Below, piece by piece: positions 20,198 to 32,192 of a stretch of 64,000 nucleotides of DNA. Origin of the DNA: Anthoceros angustus (taxonomy: Eukaryota > Streptophyta > Anthocerotopsida > Anthocerotales > Anthocerotaceae); NCBI GenBank assembly GCA_010909165.1, contig VJWM01000019.1, forward strand, positions 1,054,001 to 1,118,000, read 5' to 3'. Within the stretch, counting starts at the first letter, position 1, and the number at the start of each line of letters is the position of its first letter. Position numbers and translations under genes: made by a program. The notes below the pieces were generated by a model. It saw only the letters and a program-made list of their open reading frames with translations, did not search any database and had not been told where the DNA came from.

Positions 20198-23029
20198 GTG
20201 CCGTCGGTACAGGTGTACAAGCAGCTGTTGCAGGCATGCATGCAGAGCAGGGCCCTGGAGGACGCCAAGCAGGTACATGATCACTTGGTGAAACATGGTT
20301 TAGAGTCGGACACAGTTTTGGGCGACCTTGTTGTAACCACGTTGGTGAAGTGTGGAAGCTTTGCCGATGGCCTGCACTTGTTTCGAAGGTTGCTGCCGGA
20401 CTGTCTTCTCGTGGACAGCCATAATCTCAGGGTATAGCAATGCAGGAAGATGTCGGGAAGCTTTGTTGTGCTACGAGCACATGCGTGGGGAGGGCGTGCA
20501 GCCCAACAAGTTCACGTTTGTCAGCTTGCTCAAGGCTTGCAGCAGGCTGGAGGATCTGGAAGAGGGGAAAAGGATGCATGCTGCCGTTGTGAGCTATGGG
20601 TTTGAGGCTGACGTGTATGTGGGCAACACTCTGGTAAGTATGTATGCCAAGTGCAAGAGCATTCCAGATGCCCAGCAGGTTTTTGATGGATTGTCCCAGC
20701 GTGATGTTGTTTCGTGGAATGCGTTGGTTGCAGCATACGCTCAGCAGGGCCATGGGAAGCAAGCTTTGCGGCTATTTGCACAGATGGAGCAGGAAGGTGT
20801 CAAGTCAAATGCACGAACCTTTGTCAGTGTTCTCCAAGCATGTGGCATTCTTGCAGAGAAAGAGGGAGTTTCGGTTGTTGGCACAGAATGTGAAGGTGGA
20901 GACATTGCAGAAGGGAAGCAGTGCACACGGAGCTGCTGCTCGAGGCTTTGAGTCTGATGTGTTTGTTGGCAACTCATTGGTCAGTATGTATGCAAAGTGT
21001 GGGAGCATAGTGGATGCAGAGTTTATGTTTCAGATTGTCCCAGCCGAATGTGGTGTCGTGGAATGCATTGCTCGGGCCACTTTCTCAGCTGGGTCAAGGA
21101 GGAAGGTGTTGCAGTTATACTCTCAAATGCAGGAAGAAGAGGTGATGCCAGATGAATTGACGTTTATCAGCCTTCTCCAAGCATGCAGCAGCCTTGCAGA
21201 ACAGGAGGAAGAAGGAGTCATGGACGGGCAAGGTGTCAAGATAAAGTCACTGGCTAAGGGAAAGGAGATACATGCTGGAGCTGCAGGGATGGGGTTTGGA
21301 ACGGATGTCTTTGTGATCAATACGCTGGTGAATCTCTACGCAAAGTGTGGGAGCATGAAGGATGCGGTGCAGGTTTTTGACAGGTTGTCCAGGCGTGATG
21401 TTGTTTCCTGGACTGCTATGATAGCAGCATATTCTCAGAAAGAGCAAGGAGAAAAGGCTCTCCAGCTGTTTTGGCATATGCAAGAGGAAGGAATCAAGCC
21501 GAATGCACACACATTTGTCAGCACTCTCCAGGCATGTGGCAGTCTTGCTGAGCAGGAGCAAAGTGCACCTGTAGACAAGGTGCCGGTCAAACTGCAGTCA
21601 CTGCAGAAGGGAAAAGAAGTGCATCATGTAGCTGTGAGAAGTGGTCTTGGATCTGACATGTTTGTTGGTACAAGTCTGCTTAGTATGTATGCAAAGTGTG
21701 GGAGCACTGTGGATGCCAGACAGGTTTTCGACGGATTGTGTGAGCATGATGTTGTCTCGTGGACTGCAATGATTGCCACATATGCACAGGAGGGGCAGGG
21801 GGAAGAGGCATTGCAGATTTATCAGCAGATGAAGGCAGCAGGTGTAAGGCCAAATGCGTGGACATTTGTCAGCCTTGTCCAAGCATGTGGCAGCCTTGCA
21901 GACAAGGAGGAAGAAGTGCTTGTCGAGGGGCAACATGTGAAAGTGAAGTCCTTGGGGCAGGGGAAGGAAATACATGCTGTTGGTCATGGATTTGCGTCCG
22001 ATGTCTTTGTCAGTACTTCTTTGGTTAGCTTGTACGCAAAGTGTGGGAGTGTCAAAGATGCCGAAAAGGTGTTCTATGCGTTGCCCCAGCATGATGTGGT
22101 GTCATGCACTGCCATGATTGCAGCATACGCTCAGTGCGAGCAGGGAGAGAAGGCCTTGAAACTCTATGCTACGATGGAAGCAGCTGGCATGAAGCCAAAT
22201 GAGGCTACAATTGTTTCCGTCCTGGAAGCATGCGGCACGACTGGTGCCTTCGACGTTTGCGTACACACCCACCAAAGTATACTAGGCACAGGACTTGAGT
22301 GCAGCCCTTTTGTGGCCACCAGTCTGATCCACACCTATGGCAAATGCGGGAGCATGGTAGATGCCGAAGTGTGTTCCACTCGCTGGCCAATGTAGTGTCC
22401 TGACTGCTCTGATTGCTGGGTACGCTCGAGTAGGATGCTGTGAGAGGAGCATACAGTGCTACAACAACATGCTTCTTGCTGGAGTGAACCCGGACAGGAT
22501 CACATTCCTGGCTCTCCTGACGGCCTGCAGTCATGCTGGCAAGGTGGAGAAGGGATTGCATTACTTCCACTCCATGGCAAGAGATCATGGCATAGTTCCA
22601 GAGCTGGAGCATTATGGATGTGTTATTGATCTCGTCAGCCGGGCAGGCCTCTTGGACAAGGTGGACGAGCTGCTGCTGCAGATGCCTATACAGCCTGACC
22701 TGTCACTGTGGCTGTCTGTGCTGGGTGCCTGTCACAAACATGGCAACATCCCACTTGCACAGCGTGCTTTTGATGAAGCTGTTGCTTTAGAGCCAAAGCA
22801 AGCTTCAGCATACGTACTCATGTCAAACATGGTCGCAGATGCTGGCATGCTGGAGCATGGAAAGCACATACATGACTTGAGGCTCGCAGCTGGAGCATGG
22901 AAAGAGCCTGGCCAGAGCTGGATTGAGCATGAATCTCAGGTACACAAGTTTGCAGTTGGCGATCACTGGCATGGCCAAGATGCAATCTTGTACGAGCTGC
23001 TGGAAGAGTTAAATGCAAAGATAACGTGA
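20198..23029 (+). pseudogene. PLS-class pentatricopeptide repeat gene, E+ type, frameshifted
   Basis: About seven PLS units can be read from VYKQLLQACMQSRALEDAKQ to the end, marked by MYAKCGS-type starts and DVVSWTAMIAAYAQ segments. Long linkers such as LAEQEEEGVMDGQ separate units. The C-terminus (PGQSWIEHESQVHKF, then LYELLEELNAKI) is an E/E+ domain, and no DYW deaminase follows. Such proteins bind organellar RNA and usually support C-to-U editing in plastids or mitochondria. The frame changes near 20400, 20885, 21040, 21110, 22367 and 22400, and no good ATG was found for the first repeat (20198 is a GTG). The longest uninterrupted stretch is about 20890-22395. I read it as a recent pseudogene, since neighbouring unique genes have clean frames. 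Consensus errors are the alternative. Confidence 0.85.
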
Positions 23030-24246
23030 TGAGGAAGTTGGTCACAACAATTTGCCACTTACCCCAGAAAGGTGGGCATACACCTAGTGGGTAGTCGGCC
23101 ATCGCTAACTTTCGGAGAACAGCTGGTGCAGGTGGAGAACATGTGGAACAGAATGAGAAAAGGGCAGGGTGGACGCACGCGTGAAGGCACACGGTGTGGA
23201 GCGGTTGGTCCCCTGTGTCAAGCCACCACAACTTACCTGTCGCAAATTTAAGCCCTACGACAGAGGAGGAAAGACGAACTGTGATCCGAAGCCTTGTGAG
23301 ACGGTTGTGAAGCCGGAACCGAGAGCCCGCTTTAGCCTTCACTGTTCGTCTTCACCTCCAATCTCCCACGGCATCCACCGGTGGATGAGTGCTCCTTCGA
23401 GTATAATCACAGTCCGCCCTCCGCTCCTTTTTTAAGGAGGTATCCCAATTACATGTTTATCATATTTTTGATTAAAAATACATATAATGAATAAAAATTA
23501 AAACAAAATAGTTAGAGTTCAAGCCATTTATCTCACGTAACATAATTAACATTTTGTTATTAATGCTTTGTTACTACCGAATCATACTCAAAATGCCCAA
23601 TGAGTAAAAATTAACAAGTTTAAGACGCGAAAATAAAGAAACTTGGGTTTGTGTGGGAAATTAGGGCCTGTTTAGGGGAGGTCTATACATATCTATTATT
23701 TCTATATAAATACCTATGTATTCTAATGAATGTTGAAATTTGATAAAATTATTTTTTATAAATTTTAAAAAATATAAATATTTATGTTGAACCTTATCCT
23801 TTTCAAAACATAATTATTTCGGCATTGCCGTGTCGAACCACCTGGTGGGGTACGGTAGTAATTTTGCTTAGCTACTTTGATATGATGACTCCAGCAAGGA
23901 GTTGTGGTCCTGGTGTGCGGGTATTCTAGAACTTGAAGTCTTCCCTAAATGGATAAATGAGACAAATTGAAAGATTAGGTTAAAACATTCAATGGGATTA
24001 TCGATTTTTTTCTACTAAAAATTAAGAAAAATAATAGAAAAAAAATAGAGTAGGCATCGAATAGACTTCGAATTCTATCAATATAAGCATATAGCAATGG
24101 GGAATAGGTTTATGATGCTCGAGATTATGCCAAACTCAAAGTTTATAAATATATGGTACTACAAACTAATTATTGTACCCTCATAACTACCTTGTCTTAG
24201 TAGAGGTTTTTTAATGCTGCTTAGGGAAAGTGTTAGCCCTGAAGCA
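23030..24246. other. Intergenic DNA after PPR gene
   Basis: The first 400 bp is mixed composition, probably PPR 3' flank. From 23430 the sequence is AT-rich, with no coding frame or named repeat seen. The segment near 24197, TAGAGGTTTTTTAATGCTGC, recurs as a direct repeat near 27984, outside the right end of the next element. Confidence 0.5.
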
Positions 24247-24490
24247 GTTAGGTATGGCATACCAAAGAGGACAGAGAGGGGACGGGGCATATTTTTCGCG
24301 CGTGAAACTTTTGTTCACACCACACGTCTTTTTGTTGTCCGGTTTGGTAACCCGACCGAAATGGGGTAGCCCAAAGCGGACGCACCAAAGCGCCAATTCC
24401 ACCGTACACAAAGGAACTTCCTTTTTCCCACAAAGGTGGTTTTTCTTGCGTGGGCACCAAGAAACTTTTTGCGCTCTATTCCACTTTAGT

Positions 24491-24628
24491 GGCGGGCGGG
24501 CGGGCGGGCGGGCGCGGGCGGGCGCGGGCGGGCGGGCGGGCGGGCGGGCGGGCGCGGGCGCAGGCGGGCGCGCGGCGGGCGCGGCGGGCGCGGGCGGGCG
24601 GGCGCGGCGGGCGGGCGAGGCGGAGGAG
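24491..24628 (+). repeat. (GGCG/GGGC)n G-rich tract
   Basis: About 135 bp of almost pure G and C on the + strand, made of GGCGGGCGGGCGC-type units, ending GGCGGAGGAGGCACC. Runs of three G recur every four bases, enough for many G-quadruplexes. The Arg/Ala/Gly or Pro/Ala frames across it are artefacts. Confidence 0.9.
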
Positions 24629-24955
24629 GCACCACGGTATCAATCCTCCCCCTGCACCAAGCACCTAACTCGCCCATTTCTTGCTGACTATGGTGATGCC
24701 GAATTGTTTGCTTTGTCTCAGGTTTTGATTGGGGACATTGCCATCGGGCCTGTCGAGAACGATCACCCACAAGTAAGACCAGAGAACCTCTCAATGCATT
24801 GTTGGCGTGATACTCCTTTTCTTGCAGATGGCTGACATCCACGGGGCTGGGTGGTGCCACCGGTAGTTCTTGAGCATCATGGCGGTTGTAGGCGGATGGG
24901 ATGTGCACCGCCCACCTCTCCTCACATGCTGCAGGCCCCATAGCCTGCAGCTAGA

Positions 24956-26224
24956 ACATGTGCGGGCCAGCAATGGAGGAGGGTTCCACGCTCTCCTCCG
25001 AGCTCACCCGATCCTAATATGTGGAGTGAGTTGTTTTAGAGGTCTTATAACCCGAAGAATCCAATGCATCCTCTGTGCTATGAGGAGCTCGATGCGCTTT
25101 TGCAGCATGCTGAGAACCACAACGACCTCATCTGCCACATTGAGAACTACCTCGACTTCAGTTCTTTTTTTGAGAGCGAACGGGTCGTGTATTTGATTTG
25201 GACCTGGACTTCATCAGGAGAGTGCCTTCCGGCTGGAAGTGCACTATTTCATGCATACTCATTTTGATGGATGGCCATTGGGACCTAGATCATCGCGAGG
25301 CTTCAGTCGGAAGCACCAAGTCACTAGAGACTTCAAGATGTGGATGGCGAAGTTCCTCGATGGCTTGACCTGAGCCACAACATGTGTGGGCCAGCAATGG
25401 AGGAGGGTTCCACGCTCTCCTCCGAGCTCACCCGATCCTAATATGTGGAGTGAGTTGTTTTAGAGGTCTTATTACCGAAAGCCAATGCATCCTCGTACCG
25501 AGGAGCTCGATGCGTTGTTGCAAAGACATGTCGAGGACCACAGCGACCATCCGCCACATTGAGAACTACCCTTGGACTTCAAGTTCTTTTCGAGTGAGGG
25601 CGCGTGGTGAGGTATTTGGACCGGACTGGACTTCATCGTGAGAGTGCCTTCCAGTGGAAGTGCACTATTTCATGCATACTCATTTTGATGGATGGCCATT
25701 GGGACCTAATGATCAACTGCGAGGCCGGCGGTCAAGCACCAAGTCACTAGAGGACTTGCGTGGATGGCGAGTTCCACTCGATGGCTTGACCCAGCCACAA
25801 CATGTGTGGGCCAGCAATGGAGGAGGGTTCCACGCTCTCCTCCGAGCTCACCCGATCCTAATATGTGGAGTGAGTTGTTTTAGAGGTCTTATTACCCGAA
25901 GAAGCCAATGCATCCTCTGTGCTACGAGGAGCTCGATGCGTTGTTGCAGCATGCTGAGGACCACAACGACCTCATCTGCCACATTGAGAACTACCCCTTG
26001 GACTTCAAGTTCTTTTCGAGCTGAGGGAACGTGGTCGTAGGTATTTGGACTGGACCTGGACTTCATACTGTGAGAGTGCCTTCCAGAAGCTGGAAGTGCA
26101 CTATTTCATGCATACTCATTTTGATGGATGGCCATTGGGACCTAATGATCAACTGCGAGGTTTCGCTGGTCAAGCACCAAGTCACTAGAGACGTGGATGT
26201 TCCACTCCGATGGCTTGACTCACA
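24956..26224. repeat. Three tandem ~420-bp units
   Basis: Units start at about 24956, 25380 and 25799, each with ACATGTG(C/T)GGGCCAGCAATGG and CTCACCCGATCCTAATATG, then CATCCTC and a segment encoding YEELDALLQHAENHNDLICH in copy 1. They end near GATGGCTTGAC. Short open segments (also KLEVHYFMHTHFDGWPLG) suggest decayed coding origin, but no family is recognised and every copy has stops and indels. Confidence 0.85.
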
Positions 26225-27866
26225 AAGTGTACTTACTGGCCTCGGCCATCGCCTCTCTGGATTTCATCACAACCTCTTCTACGAATCCTTGCCGACGCCA
26301 ACCATGTCTTGTAGGAGGAAATAAGCGAACTCTACATCATCGAGGATAATGATCATGGGGTTAGGACTGGTGGTCATCGGTTTTAAGCACCTTGAAGCAT
26401 GGGTTTTGTTAGGACATGGTGGTGGAGGCCTTTAGGGTTTAAGTTTGTAGGTTTCGTCATATCTGGCTTATCACGATTTTGACTTGTCCCATTTTTTGCG
26501 CTTGCCTATGTGTAGGCATCCCACCCATCGGCCAGGTTTCTCTGGCCACAATTTTGCAATGGCCCTCAGTTCATGCTTGCCGCTGCATAGCGCCTTCTGC
26601 CGTGCTTGAATATTGGACTGAGAACCACACGATGCATTTGAAGACTTGTCGTCAGACATGACTTCAAACAAATTGCATGCAAGAAGCTCTATGCTGACTT
26701 CCTGACTATTTAGAGTTTGGATGAACGTGGACAGAATGGCCGTCCAGCTCCTTCAAGGCTCTTCGAATTGCAGGGGGCAGCATGATGCTTCCACTGCATT
26801 TGACAATTTGTCACCTACTTTGCCTATGTTCTTTGGCCCTTCCATCAAACTCTGGGTGTGTTGTGAATTGTTGATGTTGTCCCACAAGTTGAGAGGCAGC
26901 AATTCGTAGAATTGGGTTTCCTAGACTATCACACCCTATTGCAGTGCACTGCATGTATGAAATCAATGCAGGGCAGACTCATATGATGGGCCTGTTCGAA
27001 GCTTTTTCTAAAAGACATCAGAAAGAAACGATGTGCTCAGTGCAACGTGAAAGGAGCATCTCCTAAACTTGCCTTGCCTGGTTGTTCTTGAGGGTCAACT
27101 TCAGTGCATCTCAAGAAACGAGCAACGGAGAAGGATGTCTCCTACACCCGTAAATCGCTAGCATCAGAGGAGTGATAGAACGAATTTCAGCACAAGATTC
27201 CCCAAATCCCGCCACCAACAAAGTCTGCTACATGCACCCGGTTTCTTATTCCAACTGAAGGCGGCTTCCATGTTCCAGCAACATGCCCTCTTATTGTTTG
27301 AGCTGTACTTCTTCCCTGCTTTAAAGGAGGATCGGTTTAATGTTTCCAGTATCGCGTTCCTAACAAAAACACGATTCCATTGTCCCTAGCTAAGAGGACG
27401 CGGACACGGCCATGGGCGTGTCTTCGCAAACCATGGCCGTGTCGGCGGCCGCGGCCGTCATTGCCTTCGAAGACCATGGCCGCGGTTGAGGTAGGGTTTG
27501 GCAACCAGATTGGTGCGGCCCGCGGGTTAGGGTAAGGCGGCCATGGGATAGCATCGAAGAAAGCTTAATCGCAAAAGGTAGGGCGGAAGACTCTGCAAAC
27601 ATAGTGTCCCGGCTCTTTGTTTTCAAAGTTGCAAGGACAAAAAAAATTTCAAGCACACCCATTTCGAGGAGAAAGAGTGTGTGTCCCCTTTGGTACTTGT
27701 CTGCTCTTGGCTAGGGTGCCAAAGCGTATGTTTCACCATGTGCTGTGAGAAAGCAATCTGTACAGGAATCTAGGGTATATTCATCAAGATGCCTACGCCT
27801 TGTATGGCTTTCGCGTGAAAAAAAATGCCCCATCCCCTCTTTCCTCTTTGGTATGCCATAGTTAGG

Positions 27867-29177
27867 TAGAGAAGCAGTTAGGTGGAAAATTATTTTTTGT
27901 AAAACCTATCAATTGAACTACGAATTTTTCTTATTTTTTGAGATTTTGGGGATTTTGAATCTAAAAATATTTTCCTTGTCATGATAGAGGTTTTTTATTG
28001 CTGCTTAGAGAGAGTGCTAGCCTTGAAGCCATTAAGAAGAGAAGCAGTAAAAATTATTTTTAGTAAAACCTATTAAATGAATTATGAATTTTTCCTAACT
28101 TTGAGATTTTTTGGATATCAAATTTATAAATATTTTCTTATCTTTTAGATAAGAAGAACCTAATTTGAAATCTCGGGTTCTTGATTGCATCACCGAAATG
28201 CCATTTGGAGTGTAATACAAGCGATGCATATCATCAAGTAGTTATATTCCTCTGCAACGGAGAATCCAGTTGCATTTGCCGGTTTATCATGTCCTAGACC
28301 TCCTAATGCAGGACAACAAGTAACCAATTTAAATGAACCCTAACTAATGAAGATAATGAACTAAAATATTTAACTTCCTTTATTTTCTTTCTATTCACTA
28401 AACTATTCACTCTATATAACGAATAGATAAGTAGATATATTCATACGTAAATCTAACCAACTTAACAAGGATGTGAAAAGATCGAATCCTCTAGCTAACC
28501 AATAAATTATAACCAATCTAAATGAACTCTAACTAATAAAGATGAATGAACCTAAACAAAAAAAATGACTTCCTTTAAGGTCTTTTTATATGAACTAAGT
28601 AGCATAAATAATAAATAGATAAGCTAAAAATATTCATACATAAACCCACACAATTAGTACATTAACTGTTATCATCTCCAATTTGGCTGTCCAAGAATGA
28701 GGGAGCTCTTAATTAACCTCTAGCTAACTAATTAATTTAGTCAGCCAAATGAAATCTAAATTAAACAAGATAATATAAAACTAAACAAAATATTTAACTT
28801 CCTTCATGATTTTTCTATTCACTAGAAAATTATTCTAAATAAAAATAGATGTTCAATATTCATGCTTTACCTTGAACAATTAGTAGATATAACAATTATC
28901 ATTAACATACAAAGGAGATGGCCTCGTGCACAAAAGCAGCATCCACATTGTCATCTGGGAAGCATCCACCATCGCTCCTTTACATCCCGCAATTGCTATA
29001 ACAATTGCTCCTTCTATAACAAAACGCCGTGATTAAAACTTCTAAATTTTTCTCAGAGATTGGACCCCTGATAGGATACAGGGCTTCTACTGGGAAAATA
29101 TTGATGAGCAAGGCACTCCAATTCCCGATTCACTATGAGGAATACAACATCTACATTTTGCAACACTCTCGTGATCG
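27867..29177. other. AT-rich DNA with diverged ~200-bp tandem repeats
   Basis: No genes are seen. Between about 28310 and 28900 three diverged units of roughly 180-230 bp recur, each with an AACCAA..TAAATGAA.TCTAACTAA block followed by ATTTAACTTCCTTTATTTTC or a close variant. The stretch from 28910 to 29177 is unassigned, though it abuts the first LTR. Confidence 0.55.
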
Positions 29178-30535
29178 CTTGGCGCGACTTCGACTGGGTA
29201 CCGTGCACGACAATCCCATGTCGTTGTAGAAAGTCCGTTCTCAAGGGAATGGTCTGCTTATTTGTCGAGCCCTATCGCCTCGAACGGACTTCATCAAAGG
29301 CGGCCCACAACCTAAGTGTGTGCCCCTCCACAACTCGTTTGGACCAGCGCACCACCGGACCTTCCCACAAACCCCGCCCGGATTTCTCCAAGACTACCGA
29401 ACAGTTTAACGACGCTGCCTCGCCGCCCACGACTAGCGCCCAGCCTCAACTCGTCACGCCACAACTCCACCTCAACACACACGCCAGAACACGACCCTTC
29501 TCCCTTATCCATTCTCCAAATTAGTAGTCACAACACCAACACGCCGATGTATTCACACCAGTGCCCCTTCCTACCGCCTCTGCTCATGGAGAAGTTTAGC
29601 ACTGCAACCCCACAGCCTCCGCTCCAGCCTCCAAGGATGGCTTCCGCCACAGTCACCCCAAGCGCCTAATCCTCCTACCGCTTCACGCTCATGGAGAAGT
29701 GGCACGCATCCCCAGCCTGCTCCAGCCTCCAAGGATGGCTTCCGCCAGTCGCCCAAGCGCCTCCTAATCCTCCTACCGCTTCACGCTCATGGAGAAGTGG
29801 CTTCAGCCTGCATCCCCACGCCTGCTCCGCCCAGCCTCCAAGGTTAGTCTCGCACCCGAAATCACCCGCAGCACCCCGAGCTCAGTCCGCCCCGCACCGC
29901 ACTCCACGTGCGGAGCTTCACACAAACACATCCCTCTACCACCAATTAATCCCGCACGGTGACGCAGAACTCACTCCGCCTCCTCGAGCACAAGGCAAGA
30001 GCACACGAGCGCCAAGATGGTACCCGGATAGTCTGCCTTGGACGCCAGCCTTCCTATATACTCCCATACCCTAACCTAACCCGCCTATGTATGTATCCTA
30101 ACCGCTATGTATGTACCCTAACTGGTCGTGGTAACCACGGACGTAGCTCATCACCGCCGACTTCTGCACCACCGCTTCCCCGCCAAAGAGATCCATGCCA
30201 GCGATGCCACCAAACTAAACCACGCCTGCACCACTCCTGACCGCCCGGACGGACCACTCCGGACCTCTCAAGGACGGACCACTCCATCGGACCTCGCCGG
30301 ACCGGACCACCGTCGGACCACCCGGGCGGGACCCTCCGCCGGACCTCGACGGACGGACCCTCCGTCCTCAGCGGACCGGGGTCTAGGGATTACCAAGTGC
30401 AATCTCGGCCGAAAATGGCCTTATTGGCTAACCTCCCTATCCCTCTTAACAAGAACAAAAGCAAAACAAGCCGCCAAGAGTACGGACATCGGATTTGGCA
30501 CCCACATACTCCTTCTCATCTCGGCCTCGCCAACA
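29178..30535 (-). repeat. LTR (short type), first of the chain
   Basis: About 1.36 kb. Contains roughly three tandem units of about 95-115 bp with CTCATGGAGAAGTGGC and AAGGATGGCTTCCGCC (29576-29850), the block CCCTAACCTAACCCGCCTATG (30068-30120 region) and GGACCACTCCGG-type repeats (30240-30370). The end is CTCATCTCGGCCTCGCCAACA. Confidence 0.75.
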
Positions 30536-30890
30536 CCCTGTGCAATACTCCGCTCTTCCTGACTCTCCCTTCTCGTGTTTTACTACCTCGTGTGTCGCAA
30601 GTCCGCAACATTGGGAACCTTACCAAGATTCATCCTCCGCTGAGGATGAGTCGCCTCCTCCTCCTCCGAGGTTGATGTGCCGTCCTCCCCGCCGTGCCCA
30701 TCTCTCTTCTCTCCTTTGAGCATGCCGGGCCTCCCGCTAGATTCGCACCCTCTGGCCCCGGCCCCTGCATCCTCCCTACTCAGATACTCCACAAACCGCC
30801 CGACCATTACACCCATCCACAACCGCAATCCGGGCATCCTACTCCTACCTACTAACTCAGTAGAACACAATACCATTCTAAGAACCAAAA

Positions 30891-32192
30891 TGTGGCGCGA
30901 CTTTCACGATGGCCACCGCACGACAATCCGTGTCGTTGTAAGGAGTCCGCCCAAGGAATGGTCTGCATATTCGCTCGAGCTCTACACCATCCGAACGGAC
31001 TTCATCAGTTGGGTCCGCGGCTCCACAACCTAAGTGTGTGCCCTCCACAACTCGTCGGACCACCACCGGACCTTCCCACAAACCCGCCTGATTTCTCCAA
31101 GACTACCGAACAGTTTAACGACGCTGCCTTCGGCCTACTTAGCGCCTGGCCCCTCAACTCCTGCCCACAACTCCACCTCAACACACACGCCAGAACACGA
31201 CTTCTCCCTTATCCATTCCCAGTAGTCACAACACCAACACGCGATGTATTCACACGCGCGCCTTCCTACCGCTTCACGCTCGCGGAGAAGTAGCTTGCCC
31301 TGCAACCCCACAGCCTCCGCTCCAAGCCTCGGCTCCGCCACAGTCACCCCAAGCGCCTCAATCCCCTCCTACCGCTCACAGAAGTGGCTTCAGCATCCCC
31401 ACACCTCGCTCCAGAGCCTCCAAGGATGGCTTCCGCCAAAGCACCCCAAGCGCCTCCTAATCCTCCTACCGCTACGCTGGAGAAGTGGCTTCGCACTGCA
31501 TCCCCATGCCTCCGCTCCAAAGCAGCCTCCAAGGTTAGTCTCAGACCCGAGAAATCACCCGCGAGCACCTCCCGAGCTCAGTCCGACCCCTTCGCACTCC
31601 ATCAAGCGTGTTGGCGGAGCTCGTCACCGAGCTCTAAACACATCCTCTACCACCAATTAATCCCCGCACGGTGACGCAGAACTCACTCCGCCTCCTCGAG
31701 CACGGCAAGAGCACACGAGCGAAGATGGTACTGGATAGTCTCGCCTTGACGCCAGCCTTCCCATATACTCCCATACCCTAACCTAACCCGCCTATGTATG
31801 TATCCTAACACTTTATGTATACCCTAACCTCAGGTCGTAGTAACGCCCGGGCGTAGCTCATCAACTGGCGGACTTCTTGCAGCTTCCCCGTAAGCAGTAG
31901 ATCCATGCAGCGATGCCACCAAACTAAACCACCGGCGAGACCACTCGGTCGGACTTCGCGCGGACCACTCGCGGACCTCTCAAGCGGACCACTCCATCGG
32001 ACCTCGCCGGGCAGACCACTCGGACCTCGCAGGACGGACCACTCCATCGGACCTCGCCGGACGGACCACCGTCCTCAGCAACGGGGTCTAGGGATTACAC
32101 TTAAAGTGCAATCGGCGAAATGCAGCCTTATTGGCTAACTCCTCCTATCCCTCTTACCAAGTGCTGACCAAAAAGCAAAACAAGCGCCAAGA
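30891..32192 (-). repeat. LTR (short type), second of the chain, truncated
   Basis: Starts TGTGGCGCGACTT. It has the same internal marks as 29178-30535: TCACGCTCGCGGAGAAG near 31280, CCCTAACCTAACCCGCC near 31780 and GGACCACTC repeats 31930-32075. It stops at AAAACAAGCGCCAAGA and lacks the last ~50 bp found in the first copy. Confidence 0.75.

Larger units (their letters stand above)
24253..27860. mobile_element. DNA-transposon-like element with ~50-bp terminal inverted repeats
   Basis: The left end TATGGCATACCAAAGAGGA, running on through GACGGGGCAT to CGCGTGAAA (about 24253-24307), is mirrored by the right end ...TTCGCGTGAAA...CTTTGGTATGCCATA (27810-27860). GTTAGG flanks both ends directly (24247-24252 and 27861-27866), fitting a 6-bp target duplication. 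Inside are a GC-rich (GGGC)n tract, three tandem units of about 420 bp and non-coding-looking DNA. No transposase domain is recognised, so it is probably non-autonomous. The superfamily is unclear: long inverted ends suggest Mutator-like, but a 9-bp duplication is not seen. Confidence 0.72.
29178..32192 (-). mobile_element. Short LTR-internal-LTR retroelement unit (non-autonomous)
   Basis: Two related LTRs (29178-30535 and 30891-about 32192) flank only 355 bp of internal DNA. The LTRs start TGTGGCGCGACTT (degenerate in the first) with CAATCC(C/G)TGTCGTTGTAG nearby and end in CGGCCTCGCCAACA. The internal segment ends CCAAAA just before the TGTGGCG of the second LTR. On the minus strand this gives TTTTGG at the primer-site position. 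There is no room for pol, so it must rely on proteins from another element. The second LTR is cut before its proper end and runs straight into the long element at 32193. Confidence 0.75.

Noticed and set aside
20037-22092. Minus-strand frames of 60-164 codons across the PPR gene
   Set aside because: Antisense of repeated PPR motifs; the repeat produces similar shadows at each unit.
24230-24835. 201-codon frame with Gly/Arg/Ala repeats, and its minus-strand Pro/Arg counterpart
   Set aside because: Runs through the GGGC tract; composition artefact.
30066-30125. CCCTAACC telomere-like motifs (also near 31780, 54606 and 54964)
   Set aside because: Only one or two irregular copies within LTRs, not a (CCCTAAA)n array; no interstitial telomere.
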